Part shown: piece by piece, positions 9,075 through 20,047 of the stretch | Layout: every line of letters begins with the position of its first letter | Numbering within the stretch: position 1 is the first letter of the stretch | Assembly (NCBI GenBank): GCA_031258155.1 | Contig: JAIRNH010000052.1 | Location: 1 to 41,485, forward strand | Source of the DNA: Helicobacteraceae bacterium | Lineage (GTDB): Bacteria; Campylobacterota; Campylobacteria; Campylobacterales; SZUA-545 | Reading direction: 5' to 3' | Length of the DNA stretch: 41,485 nucleotides | Program-made: the position numbers and the translations under genes | Notes under the pieces: generated by a model | What the model was told of the DNA's origin: nothing | The model's database searches: none | What the model saw: only the letters and a program-made list of their open reading frames with translations

Positions 9075-9104
9075 TTGAACCTTAAATCTAAGAGTTAGGT
9101 TCAA
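9075..9104 (-). promoter_or_regulatory. inverted repeat upstream of the copper receptor gene
   Basis: TTGAACCT (9075-9082) and AGGTTCAA (9097-9104) are perfect 8-bp arms 14 bp apart, 42 bases upstream of the receptor start. A TATATATGATAAC stretch on the minus strand between the repeat and the gene could hold the -10 box. This makes the repeat a candidate operator over the -35 region. The binding protein is unknown. Confidence 0.45.
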
Positions 9105-9298
9105 GTTTTTTAGCGCTTATATCGGAGGAGACCGCGCGAATAGGCGTTTGAACGCGATACGCCAACGCTAAACAAGGCGGCGCTCGGCGATACGCGAAAC
9201 GGGTTAAAGGCGGCTGGCGCGTAATCCGTTTACGCTCGTCTATGCCGATTCGGATTAGCCGTTACCGACTTTTTAAACGGCGGCGCTAAACTACGCCG

Positions 9299-11986
9299 AT
9301 GAAAACAATTGAAATCATCGACGCCTTCGGCTTCTTTTTTCGCAGTTATCACGCTTTGCCCAAGCTAACAAGCTCCGGCGGCTTTCCGACGGGATTATTA
9401 ACGGGTTTCGCCAACTTTATCGCTCGCCTATCAAAGGGCGGCGGCGATTATATTGTTTTTGCGTCCGAAAGTCCCGAAAAGACCTTTCGGCGCGAGATAT
9501 TCGAGGGTTACAAAGCCAATCGCAAACCGCTGGAAGAGGATCTGGCGCGCCAGATTCCGATCGCGCTAGAGTGGATCGAAAAATCGGGCTTCGCGCTCGC
9601 GCGCAAAAGCGGCTTTGAAGCCGACGACGTTATCGCCTCGATCGCTACGCGGGCAAAAAACGACGGATTATTCGCGCGCGTAATTAGCGGCGATAAAGAT
9701 ATGTATCAACTGATCGACGACGGGCGAATCGCGGTTTTTGATCCGATCAAGCAAAGAGAGATAGACGGCGCGTTTTGCGTGGAAAAGTTCGGCGTGGAAC
9801 CAAAGGATTTTATCGAGTTTCAAGCGATTCTAGGCGACTCCGCCGACAACGTGCCGGGCGTAAAAGGCATTGGTCAAAAGGGCGCGGCGAGACTGATCGT
9901 CGAATACAAAACGCTGGAGAACGTTTACGACAACATAGCGCGGATTACGCCCGAAAGAACGCGGCGACTGTTGATCGAGGGGAAAGAGGCGGCGTTTTTA
10001 TCGCGCAAGCTGGTAACGCTGGATCTAAACGCCGTCGATCGGTTGAACTACGTCGATTTCGCGTTTCCGTCCGATCCTATCGCGCGAATCGCGGACGAGC
10101 TTATTAAATACGATATTAGATCGGCGTTAAAACGCGGCGAAGCGAGCCGTCCGATCGTAGCCGCGCCTCATAAAACTCGCCGCGAAAACGCCGCGAAAAC
10201 GCTAACGAATCAGCCCTTTGAAAGCGTTCTGATCGCGGACGAAAAAACGCTGTTTGAAACGATCGACAGGGTTGCCGAAGGCGCGATCGTCGCCTTTGAC
10301 ACGGAAACCGACAGCCTCGATACGCGCGCGGCGCGATTGGCGGGCTTTAGCTTCGCTTGGCAAGAGGACAAAGGCTACTACGCCGCCGTCGGGCATCGCT
10401 ATTTGGGCGCGCCGCCGCAAATATCGCTAGAAGCCGCGAAAGAGGCGATCAAAAGGCTGTTTGCCAAGGCTAAGATCATCGGGCAAAATCTTAAATTCGA
10501 TCTGCATATCCTAAACCATACGCTAGGTCTTAGCGATCTGCCGTTTGAAAACGACACGCTTTTGATCGCGTGGCTGATCGATCCCGAAAAATCAATCGGA
10601 CTTGACAAGTTGGCGCGGGAGTATCTAAACCATGAGACAATCAGCTTCAAAAGCGTTACGAAGGGCTTAAACGATTTTAGCGAGGTCGAGCTTGGCGCCG
10701 CTTGCCGTTACGCGAGCGAAGACGCGGTTATGACGTTAAGGCTCTATCCGATTTTGCTAAATCTGCTACGGACAAAAGACGAGGCGGCTCTGAAGATATT
10801 GCGCGAAATTGAACTGCCGTTTATGCGGGTTTTATTGGAGCTAGAGGATACGGGGCTGGAGATCGACGCGCCGTTTTTCGCCGCCTTGCAAACGAAAATG
10901 CAAGAGGAGATCGCCTATTTAACGGAGCGCATTTACGAGCTATCGGGCGAATATTTCAACATCAACTCCCCTCAACAGCTTGGCGTTATACTATTCGAGC
11001 GGCTAAAATTGCCTAGCGGCAAAAAGACGAGAACGGGCTACAGCACGGACGAATCTGTGCTGTCCGCTTTGGCGGCGGATTATCCGATCGCTGGCGAGAT
11101 TTTGAGTTACCGCGAATTAACCAAGCTGCGATCAACCTATATCGAGCCGCTTTTGGCGATCGCCGCGCGCTCGAAGCGCGTTCATACGCACTTTTCGCAA
11201 ATTGGCACGGCGACGGGCAGATTAAGCTCCAGCGAACCGAATCTGCAGAATATCCCGACGCGCACGGAAACGGGACGGCAGATACGGCGCGGTTTCGTAG
11301 CCAAAAAAGACTTTTTGCTACTTAGCGCCGATTACTCCCAGATTGAGTTGCGATTATTGGCGCATTTTAGCGGCGATCCGACGCTAATCGAAGCGTTCAA
11401 AAACCGCCGCGACATTCATTTGGAAACCGCCAAAGCGCTCTTTGGCGATCAGGCGCAAGCTATGCGGCACGTCGCCAAAAGCGTCAATTTCGGGCTGATC
11501 TACGGTATGGGGCGGCGCAAGCTCTCCGCCGACGTGGGCATTAGCGCCGAAGAGGCGAAAAGGGTGATCGACGACTACTTCGCAAAGTTTCCGACGATTA
11601 AATCGTATATCGATTCGATCAAGCGTAACGCGCATAAATACGGCTTTGTCTCCACGCTGTTCGGACGCAAGCGTTATTTTGATTTCGAGGGCGCGGGCGA
11701 TCGGTTTGTCGCCGCGTTCGAGCGCGAAGCGGTCAATACGCTGTTTCAAGGAAGCGCGGCGGATCTGATCAAGCTCGCGATGCTAAATCTACGCCGCCTT
11801 TTTCGCGGCGACGATCGAATAAAAATGGCGTTGCAAATTCACGACGAGCTGCTCTTTGAAACGCGGGAGGATTTTGCGGACGAAGCGGCGAGAACTATCA
11901 AACTCGAAATGCAAAACGTTTACGCGCTAAACGTGCCGCTGGAGGTTTCGGTTTCGGCGGCGAAAAATTGGGCGGAGTTGAAATAA
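9299..11986 (+). CDS. polA: DNA polymerase I
   Basis: 895 residues with the three classical domains. The 5' flap exonuclease lies at about 1-290 (ASESPEKTFRREIFEGYKAN, GDKDMYQLI). The 3'-5' exonuclease lies at about 305-500, with its motif FDTETDSL intact near residue 332, so proofreading may be active. The family A polymerase holds motif A SADYSQIELR (~676), motif B RHVAKSVNFGLIYGMG (~725-740) and motif C QIHDELLF (~847). It acts in gap filling, Okazaki fragment maturation and repair. It is a single gene divergent from the copper receptor. No strong Shine-Dalgarno sequence precedes the ATG, but no other start fits the conserved N-terminus MKTIEIIDAFGFFFRSYHA. Confidence 0.97.
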   Translation: MKTIEIIDAFGFFFRSYHALPKLTSSGGFPTGLLTGFANFIARLSKGGGDYIVFASESPEKTFRREIFEGYKANRKPLEEDLARQIPIALEWIEKSGFALARKSGFEADDVIASIATRAKNDGLFARVISGDKDMYQLIDDGRIAVFDPIKQREIDGAFCVEKFGVEPKDFIEFQAILGDSADNVPGVKGIGQKGAARLIVEYKTLENVYDNIARITPERTRRLLIEGKEAAFLSRKLVTLDLNAVDRLNYVDFAFPSDPIARIADELIKYDIRSALKRGEASRPIVAAPHKTRRENAAKTLTNQPFESVLIADEKTLFETIDRVAEGAIVAFDTETDSLDTRAARLAGFSFAWQEDKGYYAAVGHRYLGAPPQISLEAAKEAIKRLFAKAKIIGQNLKFDLHILNHTLGLSDLPFENDTLLIAWLIDPEKSIGLDKLAREYLNHETISFKSVTKGLNDFSEVELGAACRYASEDAVMTLRLYPILLNLLRTKDEAALKILREIELPFMRVLLELEDTGLEIDAPFFAALQTKMQEEIAYLTERIYELSGEYFNINSPQQLGVILFERLKLPSGKKTRTGYSTDESVLSALAADYPIAGEILSYRELTKLRSTYIEPLLAIAARSKRVHTHFSQIGTATGRLSSSEPNLQNIPTRTETGRQIRRGFVAKKDFLLLSADYSQIELRLLAHFSGDPTLIEAFKNRRDIHLETAKALFGDQAQAMRHVAKSVNFGLIYGMGRRKLSADVGISAEEAKRVIDDYFAKFPTIKSYIDSIKRNAHKYGFVSTLFGRKRYFDFEGAGDRFVAAFEREAVNTLFQGSAADLIKLAMLNLRRLFRGDDRIKMALQIHDELLFETREDFADEAARTIKLEMQNVYALNVPLEVSVSAAKNWAELK

Positions 11987-12407
11987 TCGCCCAACGCCGC
12001 AGTCGTTGCCGTTTTTTTGCGCGCGTAAGGCGGGCGCTATCGAGCGCTTGTCAAACTTTATCTAACGGGAACTATGCCGCGCTATGCCTTCAAACGCCGA
12101 TTTTGAAACTCCGCGCCCCCGTAAAGGCGCGAATAAAACGCGATGTAGCGGAAAATAAGAATAAAGCTATTCGCCGCGCCGATTTGTCGGCTTTTAAACC
12201 GCGTTTATCGCGCCCTTTGAGGGCGCGTTTCGTAATTCTGTCGATTGGTCGCGGCGCGAGCTTTTGCGCGATCGGTCAATATATACGGCGAGAGGTTCGC
12301 TTGCGTTAAAACGTTTTATGGCGCGGGTTATCGGCGCTTAAAGCCGTTTCTTGCTACATTGAGCAAATGGCGTTTTCGTAAACGCCGACTTCTCTAAAAG
12401 AGGAAAA
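11987..12407. other. 421-base gap between polA and a lipoprotein gene
   Basis: No convincing gene. An Arg-rich open frame overlapping the polA end looks accidental. The only structure seen is the hairpin listed at 12209-12230. A promoter for the downstream lipoprotein gene is presumably near its 3' end, but no clear boxes were found. Confidence 0.5.
12209..12230 (+). terminator. hairpin with a short T-run, possible terminator
   Basis: CGCGCCCT, loop TTG, AGGGCGCG forms a perfect 8-bp stem followed by TTT. The T-run is short and the site is 220 bases beyond polA, so termination is possible rather than certain. Confidence 0.4.
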
Positions 12408-12743
12408 ATGCGGATTTTTTGGCTTGTTTTCGTAGCTCTAGCGCTTTGCGGGTGCGCCGCAAAATCGCCCAAATGGGAGGACCTCGGCGCGTGCTACGGT
12501 TACGGCTGCGAGCAATACGGACGCGCCAAAGCCATCGTGAGTTACGCGAGAGTTACCCGCTCGTCGGCGCAGGATTTGGAGCTGATATTGGACGACGGGC
12601 GGATATTTACCGTTTACGATTACGCGGCAAAACCGCGCTTTAAAATCGGGGATCGAGTGATTGTGGATTATCGTTTTCGCAACGCAAAAAAGATCGAGTT
12701 GATAGGCGACATATACGACGAGGGTTACTATTACGCCGATTGA
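12408..12743 (+). CDS. small lipoprotein of unknown function
   Basis: 111 residues starting MRIFWLVFVALALCGCAAKS, a lipoprotein signal with the modified Cys at residue 16. The mature part is short and rich in Tyr and Asp, contains VYDYAAKPRFKIGDRVIVDY, and looks like a small beta-rich domain. It may resemble the glycine-zipper/OB-like surface lipoproteins, but I do not recognise a family. AGAGGAAAA immediately before the ATG is a good ribosome binding site. It is a single gene between polA and the DUF2156 gene. Its location is probably the periplasmic face of the inner or outer membrane. Confidence 0.8.
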   Translation: MRIFWLVFVALALCGCAAKSPKWEDLGACYGYGCEQYGRAKAIVSYARVTRSSAQDLELILDDGRIFTVYDYAAKPRFKIGDRVIVDYRFRNAKKIELIGDIYDEGYYYAD

Positions 12744-12872
12744 CGCGCGCAAAGCGATAGGGCGACGCCGCCTTAAATAAAAATTATGTAGCTTTTTAAT
12801 GAAAAAACGCCGCAATTATTCGCAACTTTGCTATGCTTGCGCTCGCATTTTACCCTAACGTAAAGCCGACAA

Positions 12873-13853
12873 ATGGTATCGCTTACTATCAAAGAATATC
12901 AACTGATCCCTTTTACCATCGAAGCTAAAGAGATTATGGAGCGCTATCTCTCCTTTGTTCAGACAGAGGCGAGCGACTATACTTTCGCCCAAAATTACGT
13001 ATGGTTGAGCTACTCCAGCGGTTTTTACGCGATCGTGAAAGACGCGTTCTGTCTTTTTTTGCTAAGCGGCGAAGAGCTGACTATGCTTCTGCCTCCGCTT
13101 GGGAGTAAAGATCGCGTCAACGACGCGCTGATCGAGTGTTTCGCCATTATGAACGAGCATAACAGCTCGATCTACTATTCGCGCATAGATTACGTTTGCG
13201 AGTTCTTTTTGCAGGGTTTTGTCGATTATTTGGAAAAGGGCGCGGAGATTTTTGAAATTTTTGAAAATTTCCTCGTGGAAAAAAAATACGCCGATTATAT
13301 CTATCTCGCAGACGATCTCATCGAGCTTAAAGGCAACGCGTTCCACGCTAAGCGCAACGAAATCAACAAGTTTCGCAAAACCTACCCGAACACGACGATC
13401 GAAATCCTAGAACCGCAAAAGCACGGCGAGGCGATCAACGAGCTTTTGAACCGCTGGATTGCCAACCGCATGCGATACCTGCCCAAAGATCAAACCGAAC
13501 AGTTTTTAGACGGCATTAGCCACGAACGCTTTGCGATCAGGCGGATATTGAAACGCTATCGCGAGCTTTCGCTGATTGGAATCGTTTTGAAAATGGGCGA
13601 GGACACGGTTGGCTTCACCGTCGGGGAGAAGCTCGGCGAAACAAGCGCGAGCGTGCTGATTGAAAAAACCGATTTCGACGTGTTGGGCAGCGCGCAATAC
13701 ATTTTTCGCGAATTTTGCAAGATATTAAAAGCCGAATATAACTGTATCTATATCAACGTGGGCGACGATATGGGCTTTGAAAATCTGCGAAAAGTCAAAC
13801 TTTCTTATCGCCCATATAAACTCGCGACAAAATACGCGATCTATCAAAAATAA
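12873..13853 (+). CDS. DUF2156 / phosphatidylglycerol lysyltransferase C-terminal domain protein
   Basis: 326 residues with a two-lobed GNAT-like fold typical of DUF2156 (LPG_synthase_C). Diagnostic segments are YLADDLIELKGNAFHAKRNE with NKF following, and near the end YINVGDDMGFENLRKVKLSY. Family members in MprF transfer aminoacyl groups from tRNA to lipid. This stand-alone soluble form has no membrane helices and its substrate is unknown. It begins with ATG at 12873. No strong Shine-Dalgarno sequence is visible (preceding bases GCCGACAA). It converges with queD on the other strand across a 201-base gap. Confidence 0.85.
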   Translation: MVSLTIKEYQLIPFTIEAKEIMERYLSFVQTEASDYTFAQNYVWLSYSSGFYAIVKDAFCLFLLSGEELTMLLPPLGSKDRVNDALIECFAIMNEHNSSIYYSRIDYVCEFFLQGFVDYLEKGAEIFEIFENFLVEKKYADYIYLADDLIELKGNAFHAKRNEINKFRKTYPNTTIEILEPQKHGEAINELLNRWIANRMRYLPKDQTEQFLDGISHERFAIRRILKRYRELSLIGIVLKMGEDTVGFTVGEKLGETSASVLIEKTDFDVLGSAQYIFREFCKILKAEYNCIYINVGDDMGFENLRKVKLSYRPYKLATKYAIYQK

Positions 13854-14054
13854 ATTGGTTGTCGCTGCGGCATATGCGTTTCTTTTGCCGCGCGAGATTT
13901 TATAGGACGCTTGCAAAACAATCCAATTTATAAAATATCGAGCGCGTAAATATGGCGGCGATATAGTTCCGTTTTTCGCGTTCCTAAAATATTAAAATCT
14001 AACCGTTTGCGGCGTTATTACAAATATAATTTAACGATAGTCGCATTAAAATCA

Positions 14055-14597
14055 TTAAGATAAATCTAAAAATAATTTTTCAAAACGATCGCGTTTTTTC
14101 CAGTCTTTTCTAACCGCTTCCGAAAAACTAAAATCTTCATATTTTATAACGCCCATTTTTGGATTTGTTATATCCTCTTTAAACGCTTGGGCGTAGGAGC
14201 TTTGCGTTTCATGAACGATCACGCTGTTCACGTCGATATTTTTTTCGCCCTTTAGCGCGCGCCGCGCAAACCAAAATATAACTCTGGCAAACTGCTCCGC
14301 GCTTGGATTGACGGGCATAACGACCCATCGATCGCTATGCGCTTTCATAGCCTCGATATACGCGCTTTTATCTTTATTCCAAATCGCGACGCTATGATCG
14401 AAACTGTCTATAAACCAGCCGAACAACTCTTTAACTCTGGTAAAATCAAGCGCGATCTCGCCCGTTTTAAATCTGTCCGCCCAAAGCAACGTCTCAATTT
14501 TATAACTATGTCCATGAAGGCTTAGCGCGCACTTTTTACTAACCGATCCGCGGACGATATGCGCGTTTTCAAACGTAAACATTTTTCTTATAATCAT
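14055..14597 (-). CDS. queD: 6-carboxytetrahydropterin synthase family protein (QueD-like)
   Basis: 180 residues of the 6-pyruvoyltetrahydropterin synthase fold. The zinc-binding histidines are seen in ENAHIV (near residue 13) and LHGHSYKIE (near 28-30). Further family landmarks are LDFTRVKELFGWFIDSFDHS and VIVHETQSSYAQAF, whose Glu is a conserved pterin anchor. The predicted role is conversion of 7,8-dihydroneopterin triphosphate to 6-carboxytetrahydropterin for queuosine synthesis, consistent with queF in the same window. The protein is longer than E. coli QueD (about 120), as is common in Campylobacterota. The ATG directly follows the ruvC stop codon, so the two form an operon. Confidence 0.88.
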   Translation of the reverse strand: MIIRKMFTFENAHIVRGSVSKKCALSLHGHSYKIETLLWADRFKTGEIALDFTRVKELFGWFIDSFDHSVAIWNKDKSAYIEAMKAHSDRWVVMPVNPSAEQFARVIFWFARRALKGEKNIDVNSVIVHETQSSYAQAFKEDITNPKMGVIKYEDFSFSEAVRKDWKKRDRFEKLFLDLS

Positions 14598-15074
14598 CTA
14601 CTTCCTTATTGCCGTTCGTTGCGCGTGCGTTATGGCTACGGCGATCGCGTCGGTTATATCGAGCGGTTTAATCTCGCGTTTTATGCCTAAAAGAACCTTA
14701 ACCATATATGCCACCTGTTCTTTATTCGCCTTGCCTTTGCCCGTTACCGACTTTTTCACTTGCAGCGGGGTATATTCGTGAAAAACTCCAAAATCCTGAA
14801 TTAGCTTTAGTAAAATCGCGCCGCGAAATTGGGCTAGTTTTAAAACTGTCTTTGGATTATAGGCAAAGAACACGTCCTCGACTGCCGCTTCGTCAATTCT
14901 GTAATTCTTAAAAATTACGTCTAATCCTTCTATAAGTTCTGGAAGTTGCGCCACAAGAGGGTTGGGAGCGATTTTAATAAAACCGGCTTCAATCAAACTC
15001 ATCTTTTTCGATTCAACGTTCAAAAGCGAGTAACCGCACTTGACCGTCCCAGGATCGATGCCCAAGATCACCAC
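14598..15074 (-). CDS. ruvC: Holliday junction endodeoxyribonuclease RuvC
   Basis: 158 residues, normal family length. The four acidic catalytic residues can be placed: Asp7 in [12 protein letters not shown], Glu in [14 protein letters not shown] (about 66), and the pair in [15 protein letters not shown] (about 139-142). It cuts Holliday junctions together with RuvAB. The gene points away from dnaA across a short origin-like intergenic region, and queD follows without a gap. ruvC next to dnaA is a common arrangement in Campylobacterota. Confidence 0.96.
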   Translation of the reverse strand: MVILGIDPGTVKCGYSLLNVESKKMSLIEAGFIKIAPNPLVAQLPELIEGLDVIFKNYRIDEAAVEDVFFAYNPKTVLKLAQFRGAILLKLIQDFGVFHEYTPLQVKKSVTGKGKANKEQVAYMVKVLLGIKREIKPLDITDAIAVAITHAQRTAIRK

Positions 15075-15177
15075 TATTCTAAAACCTCGCCCGCTATATT
15101 TTCACCAGAATTTCACAATGTGAATAACTTATAAACGTTATGCTATAATTTTTTACTTTAAGAGGCGGAGAGGCGCT
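15075..15177. other. ruvC-dnaA intergenic region with DnaA-box-like sites and the dnaA promoter
   Basis: Bases 15119-15127 read TTATTCACA on the minus strand, close to the DnaA box TTATNCACA. They overlap an inverted repeat TTCACA-A-TGTGAA (15112-15124), and ATTTTCACC lies at 15098-15106. TATAAT at 15144-15149 is a -10 box suited to dnaA. This probably serves dnaA autoregulation and the first half of a bipartite origin like that of Helicobacter. Confidence 0.6.
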
Positions 15178-16500
15178 TTGTTAATCTTCGATTTGCTGTG
15201 CGGCGAGCTGAAAAAGCAGATTTCAAGCGACGAATTTGAACGCTACGTCGCGCCGCTTAAATTATTAGAAAAGCATTTAAAGTCCGATCTTGCCGTCTTT
15301 GAGGCGCCAAATCCTTATATAGCGTTATGGGCGCAGAGCAAATACGCGGCAAAAATAGCCGATTTTTTCGAGAAAGAGAGCGGCGTTCGACCAGCCGTAC
15401 GCATAACGGCAAAGAACTTGGAACCAAAAAAATATCCGCAAGCGACGACAAAAGGCGACGGGATAACCATCAAAAGCGCGACGTTGAATTTAAGCTATAC
15501 CTTCGACAGCTTCGTCGTCGGCGCGTCGAACAAATTCGCTTACACCGTCGCTAAAGCGGTCAGCGAAAATCTGGGAGCGGCTTATAATCCCGTAGTTATA
15601 TTCGGAGGCGTGGGTATAGGCAAAACGCACCTGCTGCAAGCCATAGGAGCGAGCGCAAGCGCGCAGAAAAAGACCATTATATACCGCCAATGCGAACATA
15701 TGCTAAATGATTTTACGGAACATATGAGACTAAAAACGATGGATCGCTTCCGCGAGCAATATCGAAATTGCGACGCGCTACTAATTGATGATATACAATT
15801 TCTTAGCGGCAAAGAGGGATTGCAAGAGGAGTTTTTTAATACCTTTGAAGAGCTTCATTCGCGCAAAAAACAGATTGTGTTAACGGCGGATCAGCCGCCA
15901 AAGATGATCGCGGGGCTTACCGAACGACTAAAAAGCCGTTTTATGTGGGGTCAATTAGCCGAAATCCAACCGCCGGAGCTTGAAACCAAAATAGCTATCA
16001 TCAAAACAAAATGCGAAATACTTAAAATCTCGCTAGATAAAGAAATTATCAATCACATCGCAAGCCGCCTCGACAATAACGTGCGCGAAATCGAAGGCGT
16101 GCTTAGCAATATAAACCTATATTGCACCATGTTGGCGCGCCCCGTTTCGCTGGAGCTTGTCAAAGACATACTTAAAAACTACCTTAAAGACAAGCGAGAA
16201 AACGTTACAATAGATGATATAACGCAAACCGTCGCCAAAGAGATGAACTGTAAAATATCCGAAATCAAGAGTAAATCACGCGTGCAACAGATCGTGGCGG
16301 CGCGTAAAATGGTCATCTACCTAGCCAGAAAACTCACCCAAAACTCAATGCCGCTTATAGCGGAATACTTTGGAATGAAAGACCACTCCGCGGTAAGCCA
16401 CGCCTACCGAGTCATAACGCAAATCATCGAAAACGACGCCGATTTTAAGCTAAAAATAGACGCTCTAGCCGGAAAAATAACGGAATCAAAAGAAACCTGA
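15178..16500 (+). CDS. dnaA: chromosomal replication initiator protein DnaA
   Basis: 440 residues. Domain I is at about 1-85. The AAA+ module has Walker A GGVGIGKTHL (~143) and Walker B LLIDDIQFLSG (~201). Domain IV carries the signature KDHSAVSHAYRVI (~400) for binding DnaA boxes. The start is TTG at 15178. No ATG or GTG is in frame nearby, and purine-rich AGAGGCGGAGAGG lies upstream. The first residues LIFDLLCGELKKQISSDEFE fit DnaA proteins of Campylobacterota. It opens the dnaA-dnaN-gyrB cluster. Confidence 0.98.
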   Translation: MLIFDLLCGELKKQISSDEFERYVAPLKLLEKHLKSDLAVFEAPNPYIALWAQSKYAAKIADFFEKESGVRPAVRITAKNLEPKKYPQATTKGDGITIKSATLNLSYTFDSFVVGASNKFAYTVAKAVSENLGAAYNPVVIFGGVGIGKTHLLQAIGASASAQKKTIIYRQCEHMLNDFTEHMRLKTMDRFREQYRNCDALLIDDIQFLSGKEGLQEEFFNTFEELHSRKKQIVLTADQPPKMIAGLTERLKSRFMWGQLAEIQPPELETKIAIIKTKCEILKISLDKEIINHIASRLDNNVREIEGVLSNINLYCTMLARPVSLELVKDILKNYLKDKRENVTIDDITQTVAKEMNCKISEIKSKSRVQQIVAARKMVIYLARKLTQNSMPLIAEYFGMKDHSAVSHAYRVITQIIENDADFKLKIDALAGKITESKET

Positions 16501-16572
16501 ACAAAAATTTTGGTAAAAAGATCGTATAATCCAGAATTAAAACAAATCGCTCAACAAGAGAGTCGGCGCGCG

Positions 16573-16613
16573 TTTTTCACGTTTTCACGCCGCCTACTAC
16601 TGCTACTAAAATA
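16573..16613 (+). other. oriC unwinding element: two DnaA-box-like sites followed by DnaA-trios
   Basis: In the dnaA-dnaN gap (16501-16630), TTTTTCACG (16573-16581) and TTTTCACGC (16582-16590) are tandem DnaA-box-like sites in the same orientation. After a short GC-rich stretch come the triplets CTA CTA CTG CTA CTA AAA (16594-16611). This is the box/GC spacer/DnaA-trio arrangement described as the basal unwinding system in Bacillus subtilis and found between dnaA and dnaN in many bacteria. I infer that strand opening of the chromosome origin occurs here. Confidence 0.75.
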
Positions 16614-16630
16614 CAAAGAAAGGAACTTGA

Positions 16631-17698
16631 GTGAAGTTCGTTATAGCAAAAGCGGAGCTTGAAAACACCCTATCTACCTTACAACCATTTTTAGAAAAAA
16701 AAGACAACTCGCTTATCACGGCGCACGTTCTCTTCGAGACTAAAAACGACGAGCTAAAGATACGCGCTACCGACAACGAAATAGGTCTAGTTATCAAAAC
16801 TACGGAATTCGACCTAGAAAGCGAAGGTTCTTTTACGGTAAACGGCAAAAAAATCCTAGACGTGGTCAGGGCTTTAAACGACGATCAAATATTGTTGGAG
16901 GGAAATGCGGAATCGCTTCAGATCAAGCAAAATCGCTCAAAATACAAACTTCCGTCGTTTAATCCAGATCTATTTCCGCATTTTAATATGGAAACAGGCG
17001 ATGGCGAAGTATCGATCGATGGTAAAAAGCTGATTCAAGCTTTAAGAAAGATTACGCCCGCGATCGCAAACGCTAATCCAAAATTTGAGTTAAACGGCGC
17101 ATTGATCGACGTTCGCGCGAGTTCAATCAACGTCGTTGCAACCGACACAAAACGGTTAGCGCTCTACAAAATTGAACAGAGTTCGGATAAAAACTATCCT
17201 ATTATTATTCCAAAAAAAGCGATAGCCGAAATGGTAAAAATATTTACCTCCGACTTAAAGCTGTATTACGACGAAACCAACTTAACAATTACCAACGATA
17301 ACTATTTCTTTTACACTAGAGTAATAAACGGTAAATTTCCGGATTACGAGCGAATTGTTCCGCGAGAACTTAAACGATCGTTCTTGTTTAACGTAAATAA
17401 GTTTATAGACGCGATAAGACAGGTAAGCACGCTTTCGACTGAAATTAAAATTACCTTTGAAAGCGGTTTAATAAGGTTTGAGACTCTTAACGAGAGTATC
17501 GAAGAGGCAAAAACGGCTATCGAGACTGATATTTCGGTAGAAGATCCTATTTCGATCGCGGTGAATAGCAGATTTATTCTTGATTTTCTTACACAAACGC
17601 AGAGTGAACAGTTTGCTATTGGCGTTAACGACTCGTCTTCGCCGTTTATTTTACGATCGGAAAATTTTTCCACGATTGTAATGCCAATCATTTTATAA
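16631..17698 (+). CDS. dnaN: DNA polymerase III beta subunit (sliding clamp)
   Basis: 355 residues, standard length, three clamp domains. Typical segments are FVIAKAELENTLSTLQPFLE at the N-terminus, LNGALIDVRASSINVVATDT in the middle, and the C-terminal SPFILRSENFSTIVMPIIL, which fits the last strand IMPM-like motif. The start is GTG at 16631, preceded by AAAGGAAC at good spacing. As in other Campylobacterota it lies between dnaA and gyrB. It is more AT-rich than the flanking efflux and alaS regions. Confidence 0.97.
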   Translation: MKFVIAKAELENTLSTLQPFLEKKDNSLITAHVLFETKNDELKIRATDNEIGLVIKTTEFDLESEGSFTVNGKKILDVVRALNDDQILLEGNAESLQIKQNRSKYKLPSFNPDLFPHFNMETGDGEVSIDGKKLIQALRKITPAIANANPKFELNGALIDVRASSINVVATDTKRLALYKIEQSSDKNYPIIIPKKAIAEMVKIFTSDLKLYYDETNLTITNDNYFFYTRVINGKFPDYERIVPRELKRSFLFNVNKFIDAIRQVSTLSTEIKITFESGLIRFETLNESIEEAKTAIETDISVEDPISIAVNSRFILDFLTQTQSEQFAIGVNDSSSPFILRSENFSTIVMPIIL

Positions 17699-17716
17699 AT
17701 ACAAAACTTGGGTTAA

Positions 17717-20035
<2,319 letters not shown>

Positions 20036-20047
20036 TTATTTATAATA

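Noticed and set aside
11968-12309. Plus-strand open frame of 113 codons overlapping the polA end
   Set aside because: Arg-rich, no ribosome site, no recognisable protein features, and it contains the hairpin at 12209-12230; likely accidental in GC-rich DNA.
15119-15140. Possible Xer dif site in the ruvC-dnaA gap (ATAAC...GTTAT)
   Set aside because: Arms are too short and the position at the origin, not the terminus, is wrong for dif; DnaA-box-like sites explain the sequence better.
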